Shown here: piece by piece, positions 1 to 4,784 of the stretch
How positions within the stretch are numbered: the first letter of the stretch is position 1
How the letters are laid out: each line of letters starts with the position of its first letter
Assembly (NCBI GenBank): GCA_030428695.1
Contig: JAUIEM010000530.1
Coordinates: 1 to 5,275 of the forward strand
DNA: 5,275 bases
Source of the DNA: a bacterium
GTDB lineage: Bacteria; Planctomycetota; J058; JAJDCP01
Direction of reading: 5' to 3'
Made by a program: the position numbers and the translations under genes
Notes under the pieces: generated by a model
Told to the model about the DNA's origin: nothing
Database searches by the model: none
Seen by the model: the letters and a program-made list of their open reading frames with translations, nothing else

Positions 1-570
1 GTCGACGAGCACGATGCGCAGCTTCCCCTTCCCGTAGCGCTTGATCTCCGGGATCGAGACCTCGGCGACCAGGTGGCTCTGGTTCGGGTCCTCGAAGGCC
101 AGCCCGTCCTCTTCCCCCAGCCGCAGCTTGCCCTTGGCGGCGCCCTGCTCGCGCAGCAGTTTGGTCAGCGCCCGGGTGTCGACGCCGAACAGGCCGGGCA
201 CGTCGTGCTCCTTGAGCCAGGCGTCGAGGCTCTTGGCCTTGCTGTAGTGGTGCGGCTCCTCGCAGTGCTCGGAGACGACCAGGCCGCGGATGTGGATCTT
301 GTCGGACTCGCGGTTGATCGGCAGCCCCCAGCCGTCGCGCTCTTCGTCCGCGATGCCGTAGTTGCCGACCAGCGGGTAGGTCAGCACCAGGATCTGCCCG
401 CGGTACGACGGGTCGGACAGCGACTCGGGGTAGCCGACCATGCCGGTGTTGAAGACGACCTCGCCGGTCACCGAGCGCCGGGCGCCGAAGGCGTGGCCGG
501 GGAACTCGTGGCCGTCCTCGAGGGTCAGGGTCAGGTCGGGCAGGCGGGCCCAGAAATCGGTTTCAGACAC
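1..570 (-). CDS. carA: Carbamoyl-phosphate synthase small (glutaminase) subunit, N-terminal 190 residues
   Basis: CarA hydrolyses glutamine and passes ammonia to the large subunit CarB, which makes carbamoyl phosphate for pyrimidine and arginine synthesis in the cytoplasm. The visible 190 residues cover the N-terminal domain and the first strand of the class I glutamine amidotransferase domain. Family signatures are GEVVFNTGMVGYPES, DPSYRGQILVLTYP, VGNYGI and GVDTRALTK, and the window edge falls in LRIVLVD, just before the usual D-C/F-G-x-K-x-N stretch. The catalytic Cys/His/Glu lie outside the window, as the family is normally about 360-390 residues. I chose GTG at 570 because AGGGGG lies 5 bases upstream; an in-frame GTG at 576 is possible but lies inside that site. 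The sequence resembles the eukaryotic CAD/Bacteroidetes type of CarA more than the E. coli type. It follows the 161-residue gene on the same strand after an 80-base gap. Confidence 0.95.
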   Translation of the reverse strand, partial: MSETDFWARLPDLTLTLEDGHEFPGHAFGARRSVTGEVVFNTGMVGYPESLSDPSYRGQILVLTYPLVGNYGIADEERDGWGLPINRESDKIHIRGLVVSEHCEEPHHYSKAKSLDAWLKEHDVPGLFGVDTRALTKLLREQGAAKGKLRLGEEDGLAFEDPNQSHLVAEVSIPEIKRYGKGKLRIVLVD

Positions 571-606
571 GGTCACCCCCTGGACGCCCGGTCGGCGTGG
601 GACGGC

Positions 607-634
607 GGTTGGCTGGGAAGGGTTGGCTCGGAAA
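607..634. repeat. Two tandem 14-bp repeats upstream of carA
   Basis: The 80-base gap between the 161-residue gene and carA holds two adjacent copies of GGTTGGCTSGGAAR (607-620 and 621-634), identical at 12 of 14 positions. They lie 37-64 bases upstream of the carA start, where an operator or an RNA-level control site could sit. No good sigma-70 promoter is visible in the gap, so carA may be read through from the upstream gene. A regulatory role is inference only. Confidence 0.45.
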
Positions 635-650
635 GGCCCGGACTCCCGGC

Positions 651-1136
651 TCAGGTCGGTGCGGCAAGCGAGTCGCGGTACTCCCGGATGATGTTGATGT
701 TCTCGACGGCGTAGCGCGCGGCGGCCTCGATCTGTTGCTGGCGGAACTTACGGAGCGCGTCGTGCTCGTCCGGTCCGGGCTTGACCAGGCCGAGCTTGCG
801 CAGGACAGAGAGGGAGTTGCCGAGGCAGTGGAAGAGCACGTACAGGCGGACCTCGTCGGGGCGCAGCTCGAACTCGCAGCGCTGCAGGACGTACTTCTGC
901 ACCTGGTGGGTGTCGACGCTGGTGTCGTAGACGACGCAGCCGCCCTCCCCGTGCCCTTCGTGGTAGATCGCCCACTCGAACTGGCGGAGCTTGCGGAACT
1001 CGACGAACTCGACCTCGTGCTGGGCGAGAAGCTTCTGCAGATGCCGATACTTGAGGCCGAAGAAGTCGCCGATGGCTTCCTGGATGAAGTCGGGGATCGG
1101 ATCGGGAAAGACGTTGTTGTTGACCCAGAAGAGCAC
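651..1136 (-). CDS. Conserved-looking hypothetical protein, 161 residues
   Basis: I do not recognise this family. The start is GTG at 1136, with GAGGT 4 bases upstream; the frame is open further upstream but offers no start before a TAG at 1190-1188. The protein appears soluble, with no signal peptide or membrane segment. It begins with a hydrophobic/aromatic segment (LFWVNNNVFPDPIPDF), has a His/Gly-rich turn near residues 59-65 (HEGHGEGG), and ends in a probable long helix (about residues 120-156) rich in charged residues. Codon third positions are strongly G/C, as in neighbouring genes, which supports coding. It lies directly upstream of carA on the same strand and may share a transcript, but no link to carbamoyl phosphate metabolism can be read from the sequence. 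Confidence 0.8.
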   Translation of the reverse strand: MLFWVNNNVFPDPIPDFIQEAIGDFFGLKYRHLQKLLAQHEVEFVEFRKLRQFEWAIYHEGHGEGGCVVYDTSVDTHQVQKYVLQRCEFELRPDEVRLYVLFHCLGNSLSVLRKLGLVKPGPDEHDALRKFRQQQIEAAARYAVENINIIREYRDSLAAPT

Positions 1137-1189
1137 GCCGACCTCGTCTGCTAGCGGCGGGGGATCGCTTCTCGTTCCGTAGGCCCCCT

Positions 1190-1217
1190 ATGGTAGAGGC
1201 TTTCGGCCGTGATGCAA
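1190..1217 (-). promoter_or_regulatory. Weak candidate promoter for the 161-residue gene
   Basis: On the minus strand, TTGCAT (1217-1212) and TACCAT (1195-1190) are 16 bases apart, matching the sigma-70 boxes at 3 of 6 and 4 of 6 positions. They lie about 55-80 bases upstream of the GTG start, in the least GC-rich part of the divergent intergenic region. The match is weak and could be chance. Confidence 0.2.
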
Positions 1218-1264
1218 GAGGCTGGCAGGAGTGCTTTGCGTGCGAGGATCGCGTACGCTCTCGA

Positions 1265-1300
1265 GGTTGTTGTGTTTGTGTTTGGGTCTTTGTCTAGGTT
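1265..1300 (+). other. G/T-rich tract in the divergent intergenic region
   Basis: In these 36 bases, 33 are G or T on the plus strand (exceptions at 1288, 1294 and 1296), in a window otherwise rich in both G and C. It lies between the divergent genes starting at 1136 and 1348, so it probably belongs to the promoter region of one or both. I find no convincing -35/-10 pair reading towards 1348; TATGTG at 1300-1305 and TAGGTT at 1295-1300 are poor -10 boxes. Apart from this tract and the weak minus-strand promoter, I see nothing in the 211-base gap 1137-1347. Confidence 0.6.
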
Positions 1301-1347
1301 ATGTGCTGCGATTGTGGTACCCTGAGGGGGAGCGAGGAGGACGCACC

Positions 1348-1566
1348 ATGACCTTGAGCGACACCCAGAAAAAACGCATCCGCCGCCGCCTCGGCGCTCC
1401 CGACTCCGTCACCTGGCGCGAGCTCTCCACCAACTGCTGGGCGCTGCAGGAGGTCGGCCGGGGTTACCGGGCGGACTACTACGCCCGCCGCGGCGTGATC
1501 CTGTGGGCCCGTCTCGACCGTCGGGGTCCGCCCCGCAGCGTCGGGGCCCTGGCGCGCTCGGCGTAG
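1348..1566 (+). CDS. Small basic hypothetical protein, 72 residues
   Basis: The ATG at 1348 follows GAGGAGG (1334-1340) with a 7-base spacer, a strong ribosome binding site, which is why I reject a longer reading from GTG 1231 through the G/T-rich region. The 72-residue product is basic, beginning MTLSDTQKKRIRRRLG, with an aromatic middle (tryptophans near residues 23, 31 and 53, and a YRADYYARRGV stretch) and no membrane segment. Codon third positions are mostly G/C, which favours a real gene. I do not recognise a family. A plus-strand gene for a membrane protein follows after 136 bases; hairpins in that spacer suggest the two are at least partly uncoupled. Confidence 0.65.
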   Translation: MTLSDTQKKRIRRRLGAPDSVTWRELSTNCWALQEVGRGYRADYYARRGVILWARLDRRGPPRSVGALARSA

Positions 1567-1594
1567 ACTTCTCGCGGGCCCTCGCCGCGAAGTC
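1566..1594 (+). terminator. Hairpin just after the 72-residue gene
   Basis: GACTT (1566-1570) pairs with AAGTC (1590-1594) and CGCGG (1573-1577) with CCGCG (1585-1589), leaving a 2-base bulge and a 7-base loop. It starts at the last base of the stop codon. No T-run follows, so it may act in mRNA stability or only weakly in termination. Confidence 0.3.
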
Positions 1595-1646
1595 CTGCGC
1601 ACGCTCGCGTGCTCGACGGACCCCGACTTCTTGTCTTGCTGACACT

Positions 1647-1682
1647 GTCCGCCGCGGACCTCCGTCGGAGGCCGCGGTGGAC
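1647..1682 (+). promoter_or_regulatory. Long hairpin just upstream of the membrane protein gene
   Basis: GTCC pairs with GGAC, then a G-U pair, then CCGCGG with CCGCGG, a single bulged A at 1658, and CCTCC with GGAGG, closed by a 3-base loop at 1664-1666. This gives about 16 pairs in 36 bases. It ends 9 bases before the GGAGG ribosome binding site of the gene at 1703, and its 3' arm holds a second GGAGG. The placement suggests a leader RNA element or an intergenic terminator; there is no T-run. Confidence 0.4.
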
Positions 1683-1702
1683 TTCGGACATGGAGGATCC
1701 CG

Positions 1703-2374
1703 ATGACCACGTCGCCTGCGGCAGAACGCGCGCCGACGCGTTCCCGCCGCCCGCTCACCGACGCGGAGGCCGCGCTCCTGCGCTCCCGTATCGGCTCTCC
1801 GCTGCAGCTCATCGCGGTCATGATCGCCGGCGCGGGGTCCGTCCTGCTCGGCGCGGTGCTCGGCTTCCTGCCCGCCGAGCTCTACGCTCTCGAGGGCTTC
1901 CTCTACCAGCGGCTGCTGCCGGGCCTCGGCATCGGCCTCGGCGCCATCTTCCCCGGCTGGCTCTACGGCGTGGTCAGGCGCAGGCTCGCGCGCGACCGCG
2001 CGACGATCGGACAGGATCTGGCGGCGGGCGAGGCCGAGGTGCTCGACGTGACGGTCGAGCGCGCCTGGAGCCTGCCCGTCGAGCCGACGCTCGGACCGGT
2101 CTTCGTCGTCGAGTGCGGTCCGACGCGGATCTTCCTCGGCACCCCCGACCGGCGCCTGTTCGGGCTCGAGCCCTTGCCGGAGACCGCGGCCTCCGACGAC
2201 CTGCCCTTCCCGACGCGGACCTTCCGCCTGCACCGCGCCCCGCGCTCGGGGATCGTGCTCAAGGTCGAACGCGGCGCCGAGCGCGTCCCCGCCGCGTCCG
2301 GGACTCCACCCGGCTTCTCGTTGCCGCGGACCTGGCCCGAGAGCGCGGTGTTGCCAGACCCGTCTTCGGACTGA
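1703..2374 (+). CDS. Two-helix membrane protein of unknown function, 223 residues
   Basis: The ATG at 1703 has GGAGG 6 bases upstream (1692-1696). Residues 1-33 are polar and basic, with LTDAEAALLRSRIG leading into a first membrane helix at about 34-56. A second helix lies at about 71-91 and ends in a positive cluster (VVRRRLARDR), so by the positive-inside rule both the N-terminus and the roughly 130-residue C-terminal part should be cytoplasmic. That part looks like a small beta-rich domain (about 105-205), including FPTRTFRLHRAPRSG, and the last 20 or so residues look disordered. I recognise no named family. It converges with the zinc-finger/membrane gene at 2445-3131, 70 bases away. Confidence 0.85.
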   Translation: MTTSPAAERAPTRSRRPLTDAEAALLRSRIGSPLQLIAVMIAGAGSVLLGAVLGFLPAELYALEGFLYQRLLPGLGIGLGAIFPGWLYGVVRRRLARDRATIGQDLAAGEAEVLDVTVERAWSLPVEPTLGPVFVVECGPTRIFLGTPDRRLFGLEPLPETAASDDLPFPTRTFRLHRAPRSGIVLKVERGAERVPAASGTPPGFSLPRTWPESAVLPDPSSD

Positions 2375-2394
2375 TCGCTCGAGCATGGATGCAC

Positions 2395-2419
2395 GACGCC
2401 GCGGCGGACCCGCGGCGTC
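2395..2419. terminator. Perfect 10-bp hairpin between convergent genes
   Basis: GACGCCGCGG (2395-2404) and CCGCGGCGTC (2410-2419) form a perfect GC-rich stem around a 5-base loop. It lies in the 70-base gap between two convergent stop codons, the expected place for a shared bidirectional terminator. Neither side has a clear T-run, so it is not a textbook intrinsic terminator. Confidence 0.45.
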
Positions 2420-2444
2420 TCCTCAGCGAGCGTGGTCCCAGGGC

Positions 2445-3131
2445 TCAGAACCAACCCCAGGCCTCGGCCTTCCCGCGCTCGGGGCAGCGCCTTTCGCGGG
2501 ACGGGCAGGACGACGCCGCCGGCAGCGGCTCGCTGTCGAGCGCGACGACCTTCCAGCTCTCCCCTGCCTGGCGCAGACGGATGCTGTGGTGTTCCTGCCC
2601 CTTCGCGCTGCGGATCCGCACGGTGGCGACAGCGACCGGGGTCGCCTCGGCGCGGGACAGCCGCAGGGCGGAGATGTGGACGCGCACGGGCTCGGAGCCG
2701 TCGAGCCGCAACCGCGCGCGGGCCTCGGCCAGGTCGAGGTCCGAGACGGCGGCCCGGTGGACGTGGCTCTCCGCCCGCGCGTAGTCCGCCTCGGCCAGCG
2801 CGACCAGGAAGCCGGACAGGGCCCGCTGCGGTGAAGCCTCGTGCAGACCGAGCAGGTGGGGGGCCATCGGCGCGGCGAGGCCGAGCGCGATGACCGCGCC
2901 GAACAGCACGAAGATCGGCCCGACCCCGCCGCGCTTCTGGTCTGCGCGAGGCCCCCCTGTCGCTCCGGCGGGCTCGGGGGCGGGTCGGCCGTCGGCCCGG
3001 TCGAGCAGGGCCTGGGCGCACTGCAGGCAGCGGACCTGGCGGCCGACGATCAGGCAGTCGGAGCAGAAACGCTCGTGGCAGACCGAGCACGAGCTGACGG
3101 CGGTCTGGGATGGATGACGGCGGCACGGCAT
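2445..3131 (-). CDS. B-box-like zinc-finger membrane protein with C-terminal NTF2-like region, 228 residues
   Basis: I chose the ATG at 3131 because GGAGG (3142-3138) lies 6 bases upstream; the longer frame to 3260 adds a leader with no ribosome site. Residues 3-38 carry C3, H6, C15, C18, C23, C26, C35 and C38, the C-x2-H...C-x2-C...C-x2-C...C-x2-C spacing of B-box-like zinc-binding domains often found at the N-terminus of bacterial membrane proteins. A Pro/Gly/Ala-rich linker (about 45-68) leads to one membrane helix at about 70-90. Residues 99-205 look like an extracytoplasmic NTF2/DUF4878-like domain, with conserved-looking VRIRSAKG and GESWKVVAL strands. The last 20 residues are Cys/Arg-rich and not family-like. 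Function is unknown; zinc binding and topology are inferred from the residues seen. Confidence 0.85.
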   Translation of the reverse strand: MPCRRHPSQTAVSSCSVCHERFCSDCLIVGRQVRCLQCAQALLDRADGRPAPEPAGATGGPRADQKRGGVGPIFVLFGAVIALGLAAPMAPHLLGLHEASPQRALSGFLVALAEADYARAESHVHRAAVSDLDLAEARARLRLDGSEPVRVHISALRLSRAEATPVAVATVRIRSAKGQEHHSIRLRQAGESWKVVALDSEPLPAASSCPSRERRCPERGKAEAWGWF

Positions 3132-3231
3132 GGCATTCCTCCGATGCCCGGCCCGTCGAAGGAGGTCCGACGATGTGCCGGGCGTTGCGGACTCTCGACG
3201 CGGCCCGCGGCACGTTCCCCCGACGCTCCCC

Positions 3232-3260
3232 ATGTTGGCGTGATGTTTATGTTTTGTCAA
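3232..3260 (-). promoter_or_regulatory. Candidate promoter for the zinc-finger membrane gene
   Basis: On the minus strand a perfect TTGACA (3260-3255) is followed after 17 bases by CAACAT (3237-3232), which matches the -10 box at 3 of 6 positions. The local sequence is AT-rich against its surroundings. It would give a leader of roughly 95 bases before the ATG at 3131. The -35 box overlaps the stop codon of the upstream 87-residue gene, so the zinc-finger gene is probably its own transcript. Confidence 0.4.
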
Positions 3261-3520
3261 GGTTTTTCGGCGTCCGCGACGCCGCGCGTCCTCCCGCCTT
3301 CCGGCGTGCCGTCGCGAGGCCGGGGCTCCCCTTGGTCGAGGCGCGCGTACAGGTCGCAGAGCTGCTCTTCGAGGCTGCGTACCAGGGCGACGAGGGTCGC
3401 TGCATCCGCACAGCCGAGCGCCTCGAGCAGCAGCGCGCGGTCGCGATAGAGCGCGGCGAGCTGGGCACTGATCGTGCCGTCGATCACGCCCCGCGGTACG
3501 CCCGCCGCCTCAGAGTCCAC
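3257..3520 (-). CDS. Small helical protein translationally coupled to the PYP regulator, 87 residues
   Basis: The GTG at 3520 lies within the last codons of the PYP-regulator gene; the two overlap by 11 bases (3510-3520) in different frames, so translation is probably coupled and the proteins made together. The core (about residues 17-62) is predicted helical: [20 protein letters not shown], a short turn with CADAATL, then [17 protein letters not shown] with heptad-like leucines, suggesting a two-helix coiled-coil hairpin that might bind a partner. The last 25 residues are charged, Gly/Pro-rich and probably disordered. There is no signal peptide or membrane helix. G/C-rich third codon positions support coding. 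I know no family name. The operon position suggests a role with the light-sensor regulator, for example as an antagonist or adaptor, which is inference. Confidence 0.75.
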   Translation of the reverse strand: MDSEAAGVPRGVIDGTISAQLAALYRDRALLLEALGCADAATLVALVRSLEEQLCDLYARLDQGEPRPRDGTPEGGRTRGVADAEKP

Positions 3521-4076
3521 GGCGGATCAACACGCTGTCGCGGAAGTCGACGACGACCCAGTTGGTCGCGCTCGCGCGATCGCGGTAGAGGTGCACGCGG
3601 ACGGGTGTCGGCCGCATGCGGTAGGTGAAGGTGTAGTCGATCGTGAGGTCGAGGTGGTCCGTCGCGATACCGCGGCGGAAGCGGCCGAGGAAGATGCCGT
3701 TGTTCGTGCAGGGGGCGATCTCGAGGAAGAAGTTGCGCCCTTCGACCTCGTCGACGGCGAGGCCGGAGAACGCCGCTTCCCGCGCGCTGTAGAGCTCGAC
3801 CGTGCCTTCGTCGTCGAGCCGGATCACGCCGACGGGGAGCTCGTCGATCTCTTCACGCGTCAGCGCCGGCAGCGTCTCGACCAGGCGCTGCGGCTCGTCG
3901 CCTGCCTCAGCCCCGACGAGAGCGGCGACGTCCTCGGGCCGGAAGCGTCGATGTCCGCCGGGGGTGCGAACCACGGGCAGCCGCCCCTCGTCTGCCCAGC
4001 GCTTCACACTCGACGTGCCGACGCCGAGGAGCTTCGCCGCCTCGGTCGTAGTCAACAACAATCGGCCTGAAGCCAA
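3510..4076 (-). CDS. MerR-type DNA-binding domain fused to a photoactive yellow protein domain, 188 residues
   Basis: This is probably a cytoplasmic light-responsive transcription regulator. Residues 7-54 form a MerR/excisionase-type winged helix ([19 protein letters not shown], then the wing [13 protein letters not shown]). A linker (55-76) leads to a PYP domain at about 77-180. Against Halorhodospira halophila PYP, recalled from memory, residues 23-108 align without gaps, with about 36 of 86 identical. Y96, E100, C123 and M154 match PYP Tyr42, Glu46, Cys69 (the p-coumarate thioester site) and Met100; NFF, APCT and YTFxYxMxPT are shared. Thr50 is Ser here and Arg52 is Leu. I chose the TTG at 4076, with GGAGA 4 bases upstream; in-frame ATGs at 4121 and 4118 lack a ribosome site and overlap a likely -10 box. 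No chromophore synthesis genes (tyrosine ammonia lyase, coumaroyl-CoA ligase) are visible. Function in vivo is inferred. Confidence 0.9.
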   Translation of the reverse strand: MASGRLLLTTTEAAKLLGVGTSSVKRWADEGRLPVVRTPGGHRRFRPEDVAALVGAEAGDEPQRLVETLPALTREEIDELPVGVIRLDDEGTVELYSAREAAFSGLAVDEVEGRNFFLEIAPCTNNGIFLGRFRRGIATDHLDLTIDYTFTYRMRPTPVRVHLYRDRASATNWVVVDFRDSVLIRRGL

Positions 4077-4116
4077 GGGTTCTCCATGCCTCCAGTTCTC
4101 TCCCCTGCTCACATAC

Positions 4117-4145
4117 ATCATGCATCCAGGGCGGGCCGGGATCAA
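4117..4145 (-). promoter_or_regulatory. Candidate sigma-70 promoter of the PYP regulator operon
   Basis: On the minus strand TTGATC (4145-4140) and CATGAT (4122-4117) are separated by exactly 17 bases, each matching consensus at 4 of 6 positions. The site follows the tandem hairpins after the thioesterase gene and lies 41 bases before the chosen TTG start. Transcription would begin near 4110, downstream of the ATGs at 4121 and 4118, which supports the TTG start. The region is AT-richer than its surroundings. Confidence 0.45.
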
Positions 4146-4154
4146 GCCGCGCTG

Positions 4155-4183
4155 CGTCGGAGCCGACGTGAGGCGGCCCTCAC
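4155..4183 (-). terminator. Tandem hairpins after the thioesterase-like gene
   Basis: Read on the minus strand, GTGAGG (4183-4178) pairs with CCTCAC (4173-4168) around a 4-base loop. It is followed at once by CGTCG/CGACG (4168-4155) around another 4-base loop, the two sharing one base. They start 25 bases after the thioesterase stop codon and end 10 bases before the promoter of the PYP gene, a good position for transcription termination, but no T-run follows. Confidence 0.4.
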
Positions 4184-4207
4184 AGAGGAGGCGGAGCGCG
4201 GGCGGCG

Positions 4208-4723
4208 TCAGGCCGAGGCGCCGACCGCCTCGCGGGCGCCCTTCTTCGGGCCGACCAGCCAGTGGGCCCGGGCCCGCGCGACGACCTCGCCGTCCGCGTT
4301 CCTGATCAGGCCTTCGATTTCGATGTCCTGGCGCTCGCTGGTCGCGGGCACCCCGCAGGTGCACTCGGCGGTCAGCGTGCCGCGTGCCTTCTTGAGGTAC
4401 TCGATCGAGATGCCCTTGAGGATCCCGCGGCCGGTCGCCGGCAGGCCCGCCATCAACGCCAGGCCGGTCGCCTCCTCGGCGAGGTTGACCAGGGCGACCG
4501 CGTGGACGCTGTCGAGGTGGTTGCGTACGGCCCGGCGGTCGCGCATCGACACGCGCGCAGAGCCCGGCTCGAGGTGTTCGATCCGGGCGCCGATGGTGCC
4601 GGTGTAGGGGGCGAGCTGCCCGATCAGGCGGCTGACGATCAGCTTGCCGCCGGGCAGCGGGCTCAATCTGCGCCACAGGGCGAGCAGGGTCGCGCCGGAG
4701 GCGAGGGAGTCGAGTCGGAACAA
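4208..4723 (-). CDS. Hotdog-fold acyl-CoA thioesterase-like protein (DUF4442 type), 171 residues
   Basis: The product looks like a member of the hotdog-fold PaaI/DUF4442 group, cytoplasmic proteins that are, or are assumed to be, acyl-CoA thioesterases. The key segment is [20 protein letters not shown] (about 67-86), matching the N-H-x-x-S-x-H-A ... L-x-E-x-x-G pattern at the start of the central hotdog helix. Later strands include [15 protein letters not shown] (about 100-114) and a C-terminal AHWLVGPKK strand. Length is typical. The start is TTG at 4723 with AGGAGA 7 bases upstream; no ATG or GTG is better placed. The substrate cannot be read from sequence. It could bear on the neighbouring PYP gene, whose chromophore is delivered as p-coumaroyl-CoA, but hairpins and a promoter separate them and this is speculation. 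Confidence 0.85.
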   Translation of the reverse strand: MFRLDSLASGATLLALWRRLSPLPGGKLIVSRLIGQLAPYTGTIGARIEHLEPGSARVSMRDRRAVRNHLDSVHAVALVNLAEEATGLALMAGLPATGRGILKGISIEYLKKARGTLTAECTCGVPATSERQDIEIEGLIRNADGEVVARARAHWLVGPKKGAREAVGASA

Positions 4724-4767
4724 GGGAGCGTCTCCTGGTTCGTGTGCGCGCCCCAGGATAGGCTCCC
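4724..4767 (-). promoter_or_regulatory. Nested inverted repeat covering the ribosome site of the thioesterase-like gene
   Basis: GGGAGC/GCTCCC (4724-4729 with 4762-4767) encloses CCTGG/CCAGG (4734-4738 with 4753-4757), separated by a symmetric 4-by-4 internal loop, with a 14-base apical loop. On the minus-strand RNA the 3' arm contains most of the AGGAGA ribosome site and ends directly at the TTG start, so folding could limit translation. It may also be chance in GC-rich DNA. Confidence 0.3.
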
Positions 4768-4784
4768 GCCCGCCCGTGGGGAAG

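Noticed and set aside
1..6. SalI site (GTCGAC) exactly at the window start as evidence of a cloned fragment
   Set aside because: GTCGAC recurs inside the window and falls naturally within the carA reading frame, so it carries little weight.
73..714. Plus-strand frame of 213 residues opposite carA
   Set aside because: Antisense to an unmistakable CarA sequence.
597..1154. Plus-strand frame of 185 residues opposite the 161-residue gene
   Set aside because: Leu/Glu/Asp/Val-rich composition typical of antisense frames; the minus frame has balanced composition and a ribosome site.
1231..1566. Longer 111-residue reading of the small basic protein from GTG 1231
   Set aside because: The added part comes from the G/T-rich tract, and the ATG at 1348 has a strong ribosome site.
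1409..2386. 325-residue minus-strand frame opposite the membrane protein gene
   Set aside because: Antisense shadow with Arg/Gly/Ala-rich low-complexity composition; the plus frame has a strong ribosome site and clear membrane helices.
1963..3213. Long 416-residue minus-strand frame
   Set aside because: Extremely Pro/Arg/Gly-rich shadow covering the zinc-finger membrane gene and the end of the membrane protein gene; no ribosome site.
2445..3260. Longer 271-residue reading of the zinc-finger membrane protein
   Set aside because: The extra 43 residues lack protein character and a ribosome site, and the start would overlap the likely -35 box; ATG 3131 has GGAGG at ideal spacing.
3510..4676. 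388-residue reading of the PYP regulator frame with a 200-residue N-terminal extension
   Set aside because: The extension is a Pro/Arg/Gly-rich shadow of the thioesterase-like gene in another frame and crosses the hairpins and the promoter; the MerR domain normally starts the protein.
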